A stretch of 23,893 nt of DNA, taken from positions 1 through 23,893 of the forward strand of contig DASTMZ010000021.1 of assembly GCA_035713725.1 (NCBI GenBank), written 5' to 3'. Shown here one piece after another: positions 1 through 6,906 of the stretch (position 1 is the first letter of the stretch; every line of letters begins with the position of its first letter). A program made the position numbers and the translations under genes. The DNA is from DASQPR01 sp035713725. Its GTDB lineage: Bacteria > Actinomycetota > Actinomycetes > Mycobacteriales > Micromonosporaceae. The notes under the pieces were generated by a model. The model was not told the origin of the DNA. It saw only the letters and a program-made list of their open reading frames with translations, and did not search any database.

Positions 1-1
1 C

Positions 2-1252
2 GGTTTCGACGACCCGCACGCGCTGCGAATCTCGAACGGTCGACCGGTGTTCTTCCAGCCGGATCCGACGAATCCGGATGGCTATCTGCTCCCGTACCGG
101 CTGAACACCAAGATCAGCGCGGCGCAGGCGATCCCATCGACAAGCCACGCATGGCTTGTGCAGCATTCGGCATGGAACGGTGGCCTGATGGACAACTGGC
201 TGCCGGCCCACCTCGCGGCAGACGGGCCGAACAACGGTCCCTATGTCATGGGTTATCTCACCCGCGAGGACATTCCGTTCCAGTACGCGTTGGCCGATTC
301 GTTCACGCTGCTGGACGCGTACCACTGCGCGGTGATGGGCGACACCGGTCCGAACCGGCACATGTGGATGTCGGGCACCATCGACCCCAACGGCTTGGCC
401 GGCGGCCCGTCGTTGACGACGAGCGGTCCACCGAACCAGTTCTCCTGGACGACATACCCGAAGCGGCTGTCCGACGCCGGCGTGAGCTGGAAGATCTATC
501 GACAGCCCGGCAGCCTCACCGGCGCGTCCGCGATCAGCAAGTTCACCGAGTTCGCGCAGGCACAACCCGGCGATCCGATTTTCGACAACGGCGTTGCGGT
601 CCAGCCGTTGGGTCAGTTCGAATACGACTGCATGACCGATTCGTTGCCGACAGTCAGCTGGATCTTGCCACCGTCAAATGCCGACGAGCATCCCGCGAAC
701 TTGCCGGCAACCGGTGCCCAATTCGTCGCCGGAAAGATCGACGCCATCGCCGCCAACCCCGACGTATGGGCGAAGACCGTGTTCATCCTGTCGTACGACG
801 AGAACGACGGTCTGTTCGACCATGTCGTGCCGCCCACCCCACCGGCCGGCACGCCGGACGAGTTCGTGTTCAAGACATCCAACACGGGTACGCCTGGCAA
901 CGGCTTGCCCGTCGGCCTCGGATTCCGTGTGCCGTGCATCATCGTGTCGCCGTGGACGGTCGGTGGATACGTCAACTCCGAGGTGTCCGATCACACCTCG
1001 CAGTTGAAATTCCTCGAGCGCATCACCGGAGTGCAGGAGACGAACATCAGCGAATGGCGGCGGGACACGGTCGGCGACCTGACGTCGGCGTTCCGTTTCC
1101 ACGACTTCCAGGACGCGCCGGCCCTGCCCGACAACCAGGGCGCGGTCAACCTGGCTCAATTCGAGGCCAGCCAACTTCCGCTGCCGACGGCACCCGGCGC
1201 CGATCAGTCCATTCCACACCAGGAGCACGGCCACCGCCGCCGGGTCGGCTAG
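2..1252 (+). CDS. Phospholipase C / acid phosphatase family phosphoesterase, 5'-truncated
   Basis: The gene enters from the left edge; the reading frame is open from base 2, and the in-frame GTG at 47 is internal because the codons before it read GFDDPHALRISNGRPV, which continues the family sequence. 416 residues remain. Family features seen: an AWNGG motif near residue 58, the ALADSFTLLDAYHCAVMGDT block followed by GPNRHMWMSGTIDP, and the late VFILSYDENDGLFDHV stretch with acidic metal ligands, then a C-terminal LKFLERITGV segment. The family (bacterial PLC and AcpA-type acid phosphatases) hydrolyses phosphoesters outside the cell and is usually Tat-exported. The Tat signal and first metal site would lie upstream of the window. 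The substrate (phosphatidylcholine or another phosphoester) cannot be told from what remains. Confidence 0.9.
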   Translation, partial: GFDDPHALRISNGRPVFFQPDPTNPDGYLLPYRLNTKISAAQAIPSTSHAWLVQHSAWNGGLMDNWLPAHLAADGPNNGPYVMGYLTREDIPFQYALADSFTLLDAYHCAVMGDTGPNRHMWMSGTIDPNGLAGGPSLTTSGPPNQFSWTTYPKRLSDAGVSWKIYRQPGSLTGASAISKFTEFAQAQPGDPIFDNGVAVQPLGQFEYDCMTDSLPTVSWILPPSNADEHPANLPATGAQFVAGKIDAIAANPDVWAKTVFILSYDENDGLFDHVVPPTPPAGTPDEFVFKTSNTGTPGNGLPVGLGFRVPCIIVSPWTVGGYVNSEVSDHTSQLKFLERITGVQETNISEWRRDTVGDLTSAFRFHDFQDAPALPDNQGAVNLAQFEASQLPLPTAPGADQSIPHQEHGHRRRVG

Positions 1253-1271
1253 CTTTCCGCCCTGTGTTGGG

Positions 1272-1311
1272 CGTCCGGACGGGCATCCATCAAGCGATGC
1301 CCGTCCGGGTG
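1272..1311. terminator. Bidirectional stem-loop terminator between convergent genes
   Basis: Arms CCGGACGGGCATC (1275-1287) and GATGCCCGTCCGG (1296-1308) are perfect 13-bp complements around an 8-nt loop, and GU/GC pairs can extend the stem to 1272-1311. It lies between the convergent stop codons of the phospholipase and aminotransferase genes. There is no U-run, which is common for actinobacterial terminators. Confidence 0.8.
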
Positions 1312-1325
1312 GGCGCGACGGTTCG

Positions 1326-2456
1326 CTAGAGCCGCCGATACTCGCGGATCGCGTCGGCAACGGTGACCACGTCGTCTTGCGTGTTGTAGAAATGCAGCGA
1401 CAGGCGCACTGCGTCCCCTCGCGGACTGGTCTCAATGTGTTGCGTACGCAGGTACGCCGCCAGGCCGACCGGGTCGTCGTCATGTACGGCCACCATCGGC
1501 CCGCGCAGTCGTTCCTCAGCGGGTGATGCAATGCGTTCACCGGCCGACCGCAGCGAATCGTCCAACTGGCGCCCGAGGTCTGCGATGTGTGCCGTCACCT
1601 CGTTCGCGTCCAATGTTTCGAGGACGCGCATGCCGGCGACCGCGCCGAACGCCGCCGGGATCGATGGCGTCCCACTCTCGAACCGTCGCGCATGCGCCGG
1701 ATAGTCAACCTGGTGCGGATTGAACTCGTACGGATTGACTCGCCCGAACCAACCGGTCTGGATCGGCGAGACCGCGTCGACGAGGCCGGCGCGAGCGTAG
1801 AGGAACGCCAGACCGGGTACCCCGAGCATGTATTTCAACGTGCCGGAGATCAGATAGTCGCAGTCGAGGCCGTGAACGTCGATCGGCACGACACCGGTGC
1901 CCTGGTAGGCGTCGACGACGGTCCTGATGCCCATCGCTCGCGCCTTGGCGACCACGTCGTCGGTCGGTAGCTGCATCCCGTTCCGGTACGAGACCAGGGG
2001 AATGGATACGAGACCGGTACGGTCGTCGACGGCGTCGAGGTAGTCCTCGGCATGGACGATGCCATCGCGAGCCGCGACGTGCACGACGTCTACGCCGGCC
2101 GGTGCCTGCGCCAGCCACACGTGGGCGATCGACGGGAACTCGACATCCGTGGTCACCAAACGTGGCCGATCCGACCAGTCCTGCGTGGAAGCGACCTGGA
2201 ACGCGCCTGCGGATGCGGAGGGTACGACCGCGATCTCGTCGTAATCGGCGCCGATGAAACGAGCAAACATTCCGCGAGCGGTGTCCACCTCGGCCATCCA
2301 GCGGTCCCACGGCGCGCCACCGGCACTTAACGTGTGCTGATAGTCCGACAGCGCCCCGATCAGTTCATCGGACAGCGCGCCATGGCTGCACGACGCCAAA
2401 TGCACGATGTCCTTGAGCGCCGGGAATCGGCTGCGGAAAGCGGCCGGTGTCGGCAT
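1326..2456 (-). CDS. Class V PLP-dependent aminotransferase / cysteine-desulfurase-like enzyme
   Basis: 376 residues starting at ATG 2456, chosen because GAAGGGAGA lies just upstream on the minus strand; the longer open frame to 2585 adds an Arg-rich, non-family stretch. Fold-type I PLP enzyme of the class V family: VVPSASAGAF near residues 77-86 (phosphate-binding turn), VDAYQGTG near 181-188 (Asp182 pairs with the pyridine N, Gln185 stacks by the ring), SGTLKYMLGVPG near 204-215 with the likely Schiff-base Lys208, and RFESGTPSIPA near 258-268. The C-terminal small domain ends RLSLHFYNTQDDV. Family members include cysteine desulfurases, isopenicillin N epimerases and kynureninases. No conserved catalytic cysteine loop of NifS/IscS type is evident, so the reaction is left open. 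It is divergent from the HicB-like gene and looks monocistronic. Confidence 0.88.
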   Translation of the reverse strand: MPTPAAFRSRFPALKDIVHLASCSHGALSDELIGALSDYQHTLSAGGAPWDRWMAEVDTARGMFARFIGADYDEIAVVPSASAGAFQVASTQDWSDRPRLVTTDVEFPSIAHVWLAQAPAGVDVVHVAARDGIVHAEDYLDAVDDRTGLVSIPLVSYRNGMQLPTDDVVAKARAMGIRTVVDAYQGTGVVPIDVHGLDCDYLISGTLKYMLGVPGLAFLYARAGLVDAVSPIQTGWFGRVNPYEFNPHQVDYPAHARRFESGTPSIPAAFGAVAGMRVLETLDANEVTAHIADLGRQLDDSLRSAGERIASPAEERLRGPMVAVHDDDPVGLAAYLRTQHIETSPRGDAVRLSLHFYNTQDDVVTVADAIREYRRL

Positions 2457-2628
2457 GGTGACTCTCCCTTCTGCGCGGCACCGGATGCAGGTCGGCAGAC
2501 GAATCATCGCCGGGGAGTGATGGCGCACGCCGCTTCGATCGACCTTCTTGAACGTCGATGAACGTAGCCAGCGCCGCGCGGACATGTCAACGCGGCTCGA
2601 GCGCCATCAGGTACGCCGACGGCCGCTG

Positions 2629-2675
2629 AGCCAATGTGGCTTGTGTGTGAGCCAGAGTGGTGCCATAGTGATGCC
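2629..2675 (+). promoter_or_regulatory. Putative promoter with AGCCA half-site cluster for the RHH-DUF4097-ABC unit
   Basis: A -35 TTGTGT (2641-2646), 17-bp spacer and -10 CATAGT (2664-2669) place +1 six nt later, on or next to the ATG at 2676, implying a leaderless mRNA. Three copies of a 5-bp half-site flank and overlap the -35: AGCCA at 2629-2633, inverted TGGCT at 2637-2641 and AGCCA at 2650-2654; the two direct copies are 21 bp apart, two helical turns. Such short repeated half-sites suit a ribbon-helix-helix regulator like the one encoded just downstream. This is inference from spacing only. Confidence 0.45.
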
Positions 2676-3203
2676 ATGGATCTGACACCGTACGTGTCCA
2701 AGCTGCGCGAGGAACTCATGGTCGCCGCCGATGCGGGCGGTGAGGATGCCCGTGCGCTGGCCGATCGCCTGACCGCGCCACTCGAATCGGGGATCCGGCT
2801 CCTCCTGCTGGAGGCGTTGGGCGCCGCGGCCGACGAGATCACTCGGGAGCTGGCGCCAGGCTCGGTGGAGGTTCGGCTACGCGGCCTCGATCCCACGTTC
2901 GTCGTCACACCGGTGACGGTCGATCCGTGGGCGGAGCCCCCGACCCAAGGCCCGGCACCCGGGGCGCCATCGGACGAAGTCCCTACCGGCACCGACAAGG
3001 GCGAGACGGTTCGGATCAACCTCCGGCTGCCGGAGAACCTGAAGGCTCGCATTGACGATGCGGCCACGCGCGAGCGGGTCTCAATCAACACCTGGCTGGT
3101 ACGGGCGGCGGCCCGCGCCATCGAGCCGGGCGGTGGGGCGTGGCCTAGCGGCTCGCGGACAGCTGCCGACGAGGGCCGCCGCTACACCGGCTGGGTCCGA
3201 TAG
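2676..3203 (+). CDS. Ribbon-helix-helix (HicB-antitoxin-type) DNA-binding protein
   Basis: 175 residues from ATG 2676. Residues 1-80 form a conserved-looking helical/alpha-beta N-domain (MDLTPYVSKLREEL..., ...EVRLRGLDPTFVVTP), a Pro/Gly-rich linker spans about 82-108, and residues 111-150 are a ribbon-helix-helix fold: TVRINLRLPENLKARID gives the beta strand and first helix and VSINTWLVRAAARAI the second. Database names for this type usually say HicB-family antitoxin, but no HicA-like toxin lies beside it. The four-gene co-directional context (DUF4097, then ABC exporter) suggests a transcriptional regulator of the unit, perhaps acting on the half-site cluster over its own promoter. There is no Shine-Dalgarno; the -10 position suggests leaderless translation. 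Confidence 0.82.
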   Translation: MDLTPYVSKLREELMVAADAGGEDARALADRLTAPLESGIRLLLLEALGAAADEITRELAPGSVEVRLRGLDPTFVVTPVTVDPWAEPPTQGPAPGAPSDEVPTGTDKGETVRINLRLPENLKARIDDAATRERVSINTWLVRAAARAIEPGGGAWPSGSRTAADEGRRYTGWVR

Positions 3204-3259
3204 CCGCACCGCCCTAGCCCGCCGCTGATCCGACTCGAACCAGCAACGAGGAGATAGCC

Positions 3260-4099
3260 ATGCATACGTTTGAGACGTCCGGACCAATCTCGGTCATGTT
3301 CAGTCTCGTGTTGGCCGACATCCGAATCACCGCCACGGATCGCACCGACGCGGTGGTTGACGTCCGGCCGGCAAACAACTCCGCCAGGTCCGAGAAGATG
3401 GTCGAGCAGACCAGTGTCGACTTTGTCGACGGTCGCCTTTCCATCCGTACCCCTAAGCATTTGGGATTGTGGTTCGGGCGGCCCGGACACATCACGGTGG
3501 ACGTCGACGTGCCGATCGGGTCAAGTGTCGACGGCGACGCGTCGTTGGGCGAATTGCGCGCCGACGGTCAGCTGGGTGACTTCCGATACAAGACGGGCTA
3601 CGGCACGATCCAGGTCGGCGGCGCCGGGCGCGTGCGAATCGAAACCGGCGCAGGCGATGTGACCGTGGACGATGCCGACGGCGACACCGAGATCACCACC
3701 GGCACCGGTCGACTCCGGGTCGGCAGCGTCGGCGGTGCGGCCGTTCTCAAGAGCTCCAACGGCGACACGTGGGTCGGTGAAGTTCGCGGCGCGGTGCGAG
3801 CGAGCGCGGCAAACGGCGAGATCTCCGTGGACCGCGCCGCCGTCGGCGTGATGGCAAGGACGGCACGCGGTGCGGTCCGGGTCGGCGAGGCGGTCAGCGG
3901 TTCCGTGCAGCTGGAGACCGCGGCGGGACGGATCGACGTCGGCATCCCCCCGGGCACCGCCGCGTGGCTCGATCTCGACGCCGGTGTGGGGACGGTCCGC
4001 AACACGCTCGACAGCGCCATGGGGCCGGATGAGTCGGACGCCACGGTCGAAGTGCGCGCCCGCACAAAGTACGGCGACATCGTCATTCACCGCTCCTGA
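3260..4099 (+). CDS. DUF4097-family beta-strand-repeat protein (putative adhesin-like)
   Basis: 279 residues from ATG 3260, preceded by GAGGAG. The N-terminus (MHTFETSGPISVMFSL...) has no signal peptide. From about residue 85 to the end the sequence is a run of short Gly/Asp-spaced beta strands (SLGELRADG, GTIQVGGAG, GDVTVDDADG, GRLRVGSVGG, GDTWVGEVRG, GEISVDRAAV, GRIDVGIPPG, GDIVIHRS), the ladder typical of DUF4097 parallel-beta proteins. Biochemical function of the family is unknown; 'adhesin' is only a label, and a cytoplasmic location is suggested here by the missing signal. It sits between the RHH regulator and an ABC exporter, an arrangement I recall from other actinobacteria, so a sensory or scaffold role with the exporter is possible but unproven. 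Confidence 0.88.
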   Translation: MHTFETSGPISVMFSLVLADIRITATDRTDAVVDVRPANNSARSEKMVEQTSVDFVDGRLSIRTPKHLGLWFGRPGHITVDVDVPIGSSVDGDASLGELRADGQLGDFRYKTGYGTIQVGGAGRVRIETGAGDVTVDDADGDTEITTGTGRLRVGSVGGAAVLKSSNGDTWVGEVRGAVRASAANGEISVDRAAVGVMARTARGAVRVGEAVSGSVQLETAAGRIDVGIPPGTAAWLDLDAGVGTVRNTLDSAMGPDESDATVEVRARTKYGDIVIHRS

Positions 4100-4128
4100 C
4101 CATCTAGAACCCACCCGCATTCGGCCGT

Positions 4129-4143
4129 GGCGGCGACGCCGCC
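4129..4143 (+). terminator. Short GC hairpin between DUF4097 and ABC genes (possible attenuator)
   Basis: GGCGGC (4129-4134) and GCCGCC (4138-4143) form a 6-bp all-GC stem with a GAC loop inside the 139-bp gap 4100-4238. It may partly terminate or pause transcription between the regulator/DUF4097 pair and the exporter pair. The rest of the gap holds only the AAAGGA ribosome site at 4225-4230. Weak call: short GC hairpins are frequent in such DNA. Confidence 0.25.
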
Positions 4144-4238
4144 TTGGCTTGCCAGGCTGCCCTGAGTCGGGGCCGTCTCAACCACCCATGTGTCTTGACG
4201 GCGTTCACCGGCGTCAGCGTCCACAAAGGAGCATCAAC

Positions 4239-5207
4239 ATGCGTCACGCGATCTCCGTCACCGGCCTTCGCAAGGCTTACGGAAAGCATGTCGTCCTGGA
4301 CGGCATCGACCTCGACGTTGTCGAGGGCACGATCTTCGGCCTGCTCGGAGCGAACGGCGCGGGGAAGACGACGACCGTCGAGATCCTGACGACGCTACAA
4401 CATGCCGACGCGGGTCAGGTGCTTGTTTCCGGTCACCATCTCGCGACGGATCCGGATGGAGTACGAAGTGCCATCGGCGTCACCGGTCAGTTTTCCGCGG
4501 TCGACAACATGCTCACCGGCGAGGAAAACCTCGGGATGATGGCCGATCTGCACCACCTCGGCAAACGCGAGCGGCGCCGGCGAGTGGCCGACCTGTTGGA
4601 GCGGTTCGATCTCGGCGATGCGTCGAAACGGTTGGTGGTGACATATTCCGGTGGTATGCGTCGGCGGCTGGACCTCGCGATGACGTTGGTCGGCTCGCCG
4701 CGGATCATCTTCCTCGACGAACCGACCACCGGCCTCGACCCGCGCAGCCGCCACACCATGTGGCAGATCATTCGCGAGCTGGTCGCAACCGGCGTCACCA
4801 TCTTCCTCACCACGCAGTATCTCGACGAGGCCGATCAGCTCGCCGATCGGATCGCTGTGCTGAACGGCGGCAAGCTGGTCGCCGAGGGTACGCCCGCCGA
4901 GCTGAAGCGTCTCGTGCCGGGCGGTCACATTCGTTTGCAATTCGGCGATCCGGTCCGGCTCGATGAGGCGGCGCGGCGGCTCGGCACGGGTGAGCGTGAC
5001 GACGAAGCGTTGGCACTCAACGTGCCGAGCGACGGCAGTGTGCAGTCGTTCAAGGCACTGCTCGACCGTCTCGAGCGCGCGTCTATCGATGTGGACGGCC
5101 TGTCTGTGCACACGCCCGATCTCGACGACGTCTTCTTCGCCCTGACCGCCAAGGTTCCGGGCCCGCGCCCGGCGGCTGCCCTAGCTACCAAGGATGGTTC
5201 ACGATGA
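4239..5207 (+). CDS. DrrA-like ABC transporter ATP-binding protein
   Basis: 322 residues from ATG 4239 with AAAGGA at 4225-4230. All nucleotide-binding motifs are present: Walker A GANGAGKT (residues 37-44), Q-loop Gln near 84, signature YSGGMRRRL (136-144), Walker B IIFLDEP (156-162) and D-loop TTGLDP. The H-loop position reads TTQYLDEAD, with Gln193 instead of His; to my knowledge this is usual in the daunorubicin-resistance DrrA subfamily. A C-terminal domain of about 100 residues (to LDDVFFALTAKVPG) also matches that subfamily. It powers export through the membrane partner encoded by the next gene, whose ATG overlaps this stop (ATGA at 5204-5207), showing translational coupling. The substrate is unknown; no biosynthetic cluster is adjacent. 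Confidence 0.93.
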   Translation: MRHAISVTGLRKAYGKHVVLDGIDLDVVEGTIFGLLGANGAGKTTTVEILTTLQHADAGQVLVSGHHLATDPDGVRSAIGVTGQFSAVDNMLTGEENLGMMADLHHLGKRERRRRVADLLERFDLGDASKRLVVTYSGGMRRRLDLAMTLVGSPRIIFLDEPTTGLDPRSRHTMWQIIRELVATGVTIFLTTQYLDEADQLADRIAVLNGGKLVAEGTPAELKRLVPGGHIRLQFGDPVRLDEAARRLGTGERDDEALALNVPSDGSVQSFKALLDRLERASIDVDGLSVHTPDLDDVFFALTAKVPGPRPAAALATKDGSR

Positions 5208-5989
5208 CCGCACTGTCACACACCGTCGCTGACTCAGCGACGATGCTTCGCCGCGACTTCCGGCACTCGTTGCGTACGCCGATGATGACCGTCAGCGGCA
5301 TCGCCACCCCGGTCATCTTCCTGTTGCTCTTCGTCGGCGTCTTCGGCACCGCGCTTGGCGCCGACTTCCTGCCGAGCGGTGGCGGACGTTACATCGACTA
5401 CGTTGCGCCGGGCGTCATCCTGATGGCGGCCGGAACCGGAACGGCGTTTACCGCCATCAAGGTGAATCAGGACATGCAAGAGGGCATCATCTCCCGGTTC
5501 CGCACCATGGCCATCACCCGTACGTCGGTGCTGACTGGCCAGGTCGTCGGGAGCCTGATCCGCACCATCATCAGCGTGGTCGTGGTGGTCGGCATCGCGG
5601 TAGCGCTCGGTTTCCGGCCGACCGCGACTCCGGTCGAGTGGCTCGCCGCGCTGGGCGTGTTCGCGATGCTGACGGTCGCGTTCACGTGGCTCGCGGTTGC
5701 GTTCGGCCTGGTGACGAAGTCCGTCGCGGGCGCGAACAGCCTGACGCTGATCCCGCAGTTCCTACCGCTGATCAGCAGCGCGTTCCTGCCCACCGGTTCG
5801 ATGCCGGCCGGTGTGCGGTGGTTCGCCGAGCACCAGCCGTACACGCCGATCATCGAGACGCTTCGCGGGTTGCTGATGGGTGCGCCCATCGGTGGCAGCG
5901 CGATCCGGTCGGTGATCTGGTCCGTGGTCATCGCGGTGGGCGGCTACCTCTGGGCACGCAAGCTCTACGACCGACCGCGGGTGCCGTGA
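5204..5989 (+). CDS. DrrB-like ABC-2 type permease
   Basis: 261 residues, start ATG overlapping the stop of the ATPase gene by 4 nt. About six hydrophobic segments are seen: near 32-50 (VIFLLLFVGVFGTAL), 67-84 (VAPGVILMAAGTGTA), 110-135, 145-170, 178-195 and 235-252. The segment IKVNQDMQEGIISRFRTMAITRTSVL is the cytoplasmic loop typical of ABC-2 permeases of the DrrB/NodJ type, and GSMPAGVRWFAEHQPYTPI matches the conserved C-terminal loop where family members carry 'P..l..i...nP.tp'. It forms the membrane channel with the DrrA-like ATPase. Its stop is 11 bp from the convergent stop of the nucleotidyltransferase gene, and I see no terminator hairpin in that short gap. Confidence 0.92.
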   Translation: MTALSHTVADSATMLRRDFRHSLRTPMMTVSGIATPVIFLLLFVGVFGTALGADFLPSGGGRYIDYVAPGVILMAAGTGTAFTAIKVNQDMQEGIISRFRTMAITRTSVLTGQVVGSLIRTIISVVVVVGIAVALGFRPTATPVEWLAALGVFAMLTVAFTWLAVAFGLVTKSVAGANSLTLIPQFLPLISSAFLPTGSMPAGVRWFAEHQPYTPIIETLRGLLMGAPIGGSAIRSVIWSVVIAVGGYLWARKLYDRPRVP

Positions 5990-6000
5990 TGCGACATCGA

Positions 6001-6816
6001 TCAACCTGAGTCAATGTCAACGTCGTCAAGCTGCTCTGCTTCCGGCGGCCGCAGTCGCGCAAGCGTGAGGGCGGCAAGAGGGTCACGCGGACGATCGCGA
6101 CCGGTACGCGCGCTCCAGCGATCCAGCGCCCAGTCGTACGCGGTTGCGGTCGCGTGCAACGAGCGTGCGAGCTCAGCAGGCTCGGCCGACGTCGGGGCGG
6201 CCGCGTGGATGCGCTGCATGTCGGTGTCGGAGAGTTCGGCATGTGCCGAGTGCCACTGACTGCCGAGCATGGGTACGACGCGGTACATGAGCGTGTCGTG
6301 CACACCTGCGCGGACCGCGAAGAACTCACCGCGGCGAAGCCGGCCGTGCAGGTAGCGCAGCCACGCCCACGTGCCGACGTCGAGCATCGCGGCATCATGG
6401 GGCGGCGCGGTCCACGACGCGCACGCCCTGGTCAACTGCTCGTCGATGTTGTCGCGGTCGTAAATGGCGACGAAACCCTTGGCCAGCCCACCGAAAACCG
6501 CCGGTACGCCCTCCACGATCGTCAAGTCCAGTTGCAGCCCGCTCGATGTCCACGCTTGAAATCGACGCGCGCCCTGCCACGCGGGCTGCTGCGTGGTGAC
6601 GACGTCATCGCCGAGCACCGACCGTGCGATCTCACGACGCCGCTGCCACAGATCCTCACCCGCACCGTCCACGCCGACCAGGATCAGGTCGAGGTCGGAG
6701 TACTCGTCGTCCAGGCCGCTCGCCACCGAACCGAAGACGACGGCCGCTGCGACCAACGCGTGGTTGGCTGCCCAATCGGCGGCTCTCCGTGAGCACTCCC
6801 GTGCCGGTGTCGACAT
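6001..6816 (-). CDS. Nucleotidyltransferase-domain protein (Pol-beta fold)
   Basis: 271 residues from ATG 6816; the longer open frame to 6891 would run into the terminator hairpin and is not family-like. The N-terminus carries the Pol-beta nucleotidyltransferase signature: VVFGSVASGLDDEYSDLDLILV, with Gly29-Ser30 and Asp41/Asp43 as metal ligands. A third acidic residue is likely in LQLDLTIVEG. The remaining 150 residues are helical (ACASWTAPPHD..., TWAWLRYLHGRLRRGEFFAVR), resembling the C-terminal part of aminoglycoside/streptomycin adenylyltransferase-like or uncharacterised NTase proteins. It could adenylylate a small molecule or protein; resistance activity cannot be claimed. A TATTGT hexamer six nt before the ATG and no Shine-Dalgarno suggest a leaderless transcript. 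Confidence 0.82.
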   Translation of the reverse strand: MSTPARECSRRAADWAANHALVAAAVVFGSVASGLDDEYSDLDLILVGVDGAGEDLWQRRREIARSVLGDDVVTTQQPAWQGARRFQAWTSSGLQLDLTIVEGVPAVFGGLAKGFVAIYDRDNIDEQLTRACASWTAPPHDAAMLDVGTWAWLRYLHGRLRRGEFFAVRAGVHDTLMYRVVPMLGSQWHSAHAELSDTDMQRIHAAAPTSAEPAELARSLHATATAYDWALDRWSARTGRDRPRDPLAALTLARLRPPEAEQLDDVDIDSG

Positions 6817-6822
6817 GCGCAG

Positions 6823-6828
6823 ACAATA
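6823..6828 (-). promoter_or_regulatory. -10-like hexamer for leaderless nucleotidyltransferase mRNA
   Basis: On the minus strand TATTGT (6828 to 6823) is followed by CTGCGC and then the ATG at 6816, which would put +1 on the start codon. No good -35 is seen 16-18 bp upstream. Confidence 0.4.
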
Positions 6829-6851
6829 ACGTGAGCAGTTCGCCACTCTTC

Positions 6852-6894
6852 CGCATGACGCGTGACGGTTCACCGGGCCGTCACGCGTCATGCG
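6852..6894 (-). terminator. Strong stem-loop terminator after the toroid-protein gene
   Basis: Perfect 17-bp arms CGCATGACGCGTGACGG (6852-6868) and CCGTCACGCGTCATGCG (6878-6894) enclose a 9-nt loop. It lies 13 bp past the stop of the minus-strand gene 6907-7845 and upstream of the nucleotidyltransferase promoter, so it should separate the two units. There is no U-run. The arms contain two copies of the palindrome ACGCGT, so a protein-binding role is also possible. Confidence 0.75.
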
Positions 6895-6906
6895 CCCCCG
6901 TCGAAG

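Noticed and set aside
151..1329. Long Arg-rich open frame on + strand inside the phospholipase gene
   Set aside because: Out-of-frame shadow; Arg/Pro/His-rich, no motifs, and the overlapping frame matches a known family from end to end.
674..1540. 288-codon minus-strand open frame across the phospholipase/aminotransferase junction
   Set aside because: It crosses the terminator hairpin and two real genes and has no family features.
2457..2585. N-terminal extension of the aminotransferase
   Set aside because: Basic, non-family sequence; a good ribosome site supports the ATG at 2456.
4195..4223. TTGACG at 4195-4200 as a promoter for the ABC genes
   Set aside because: No acceptable -10 hexamer 16-18 bp downstream.
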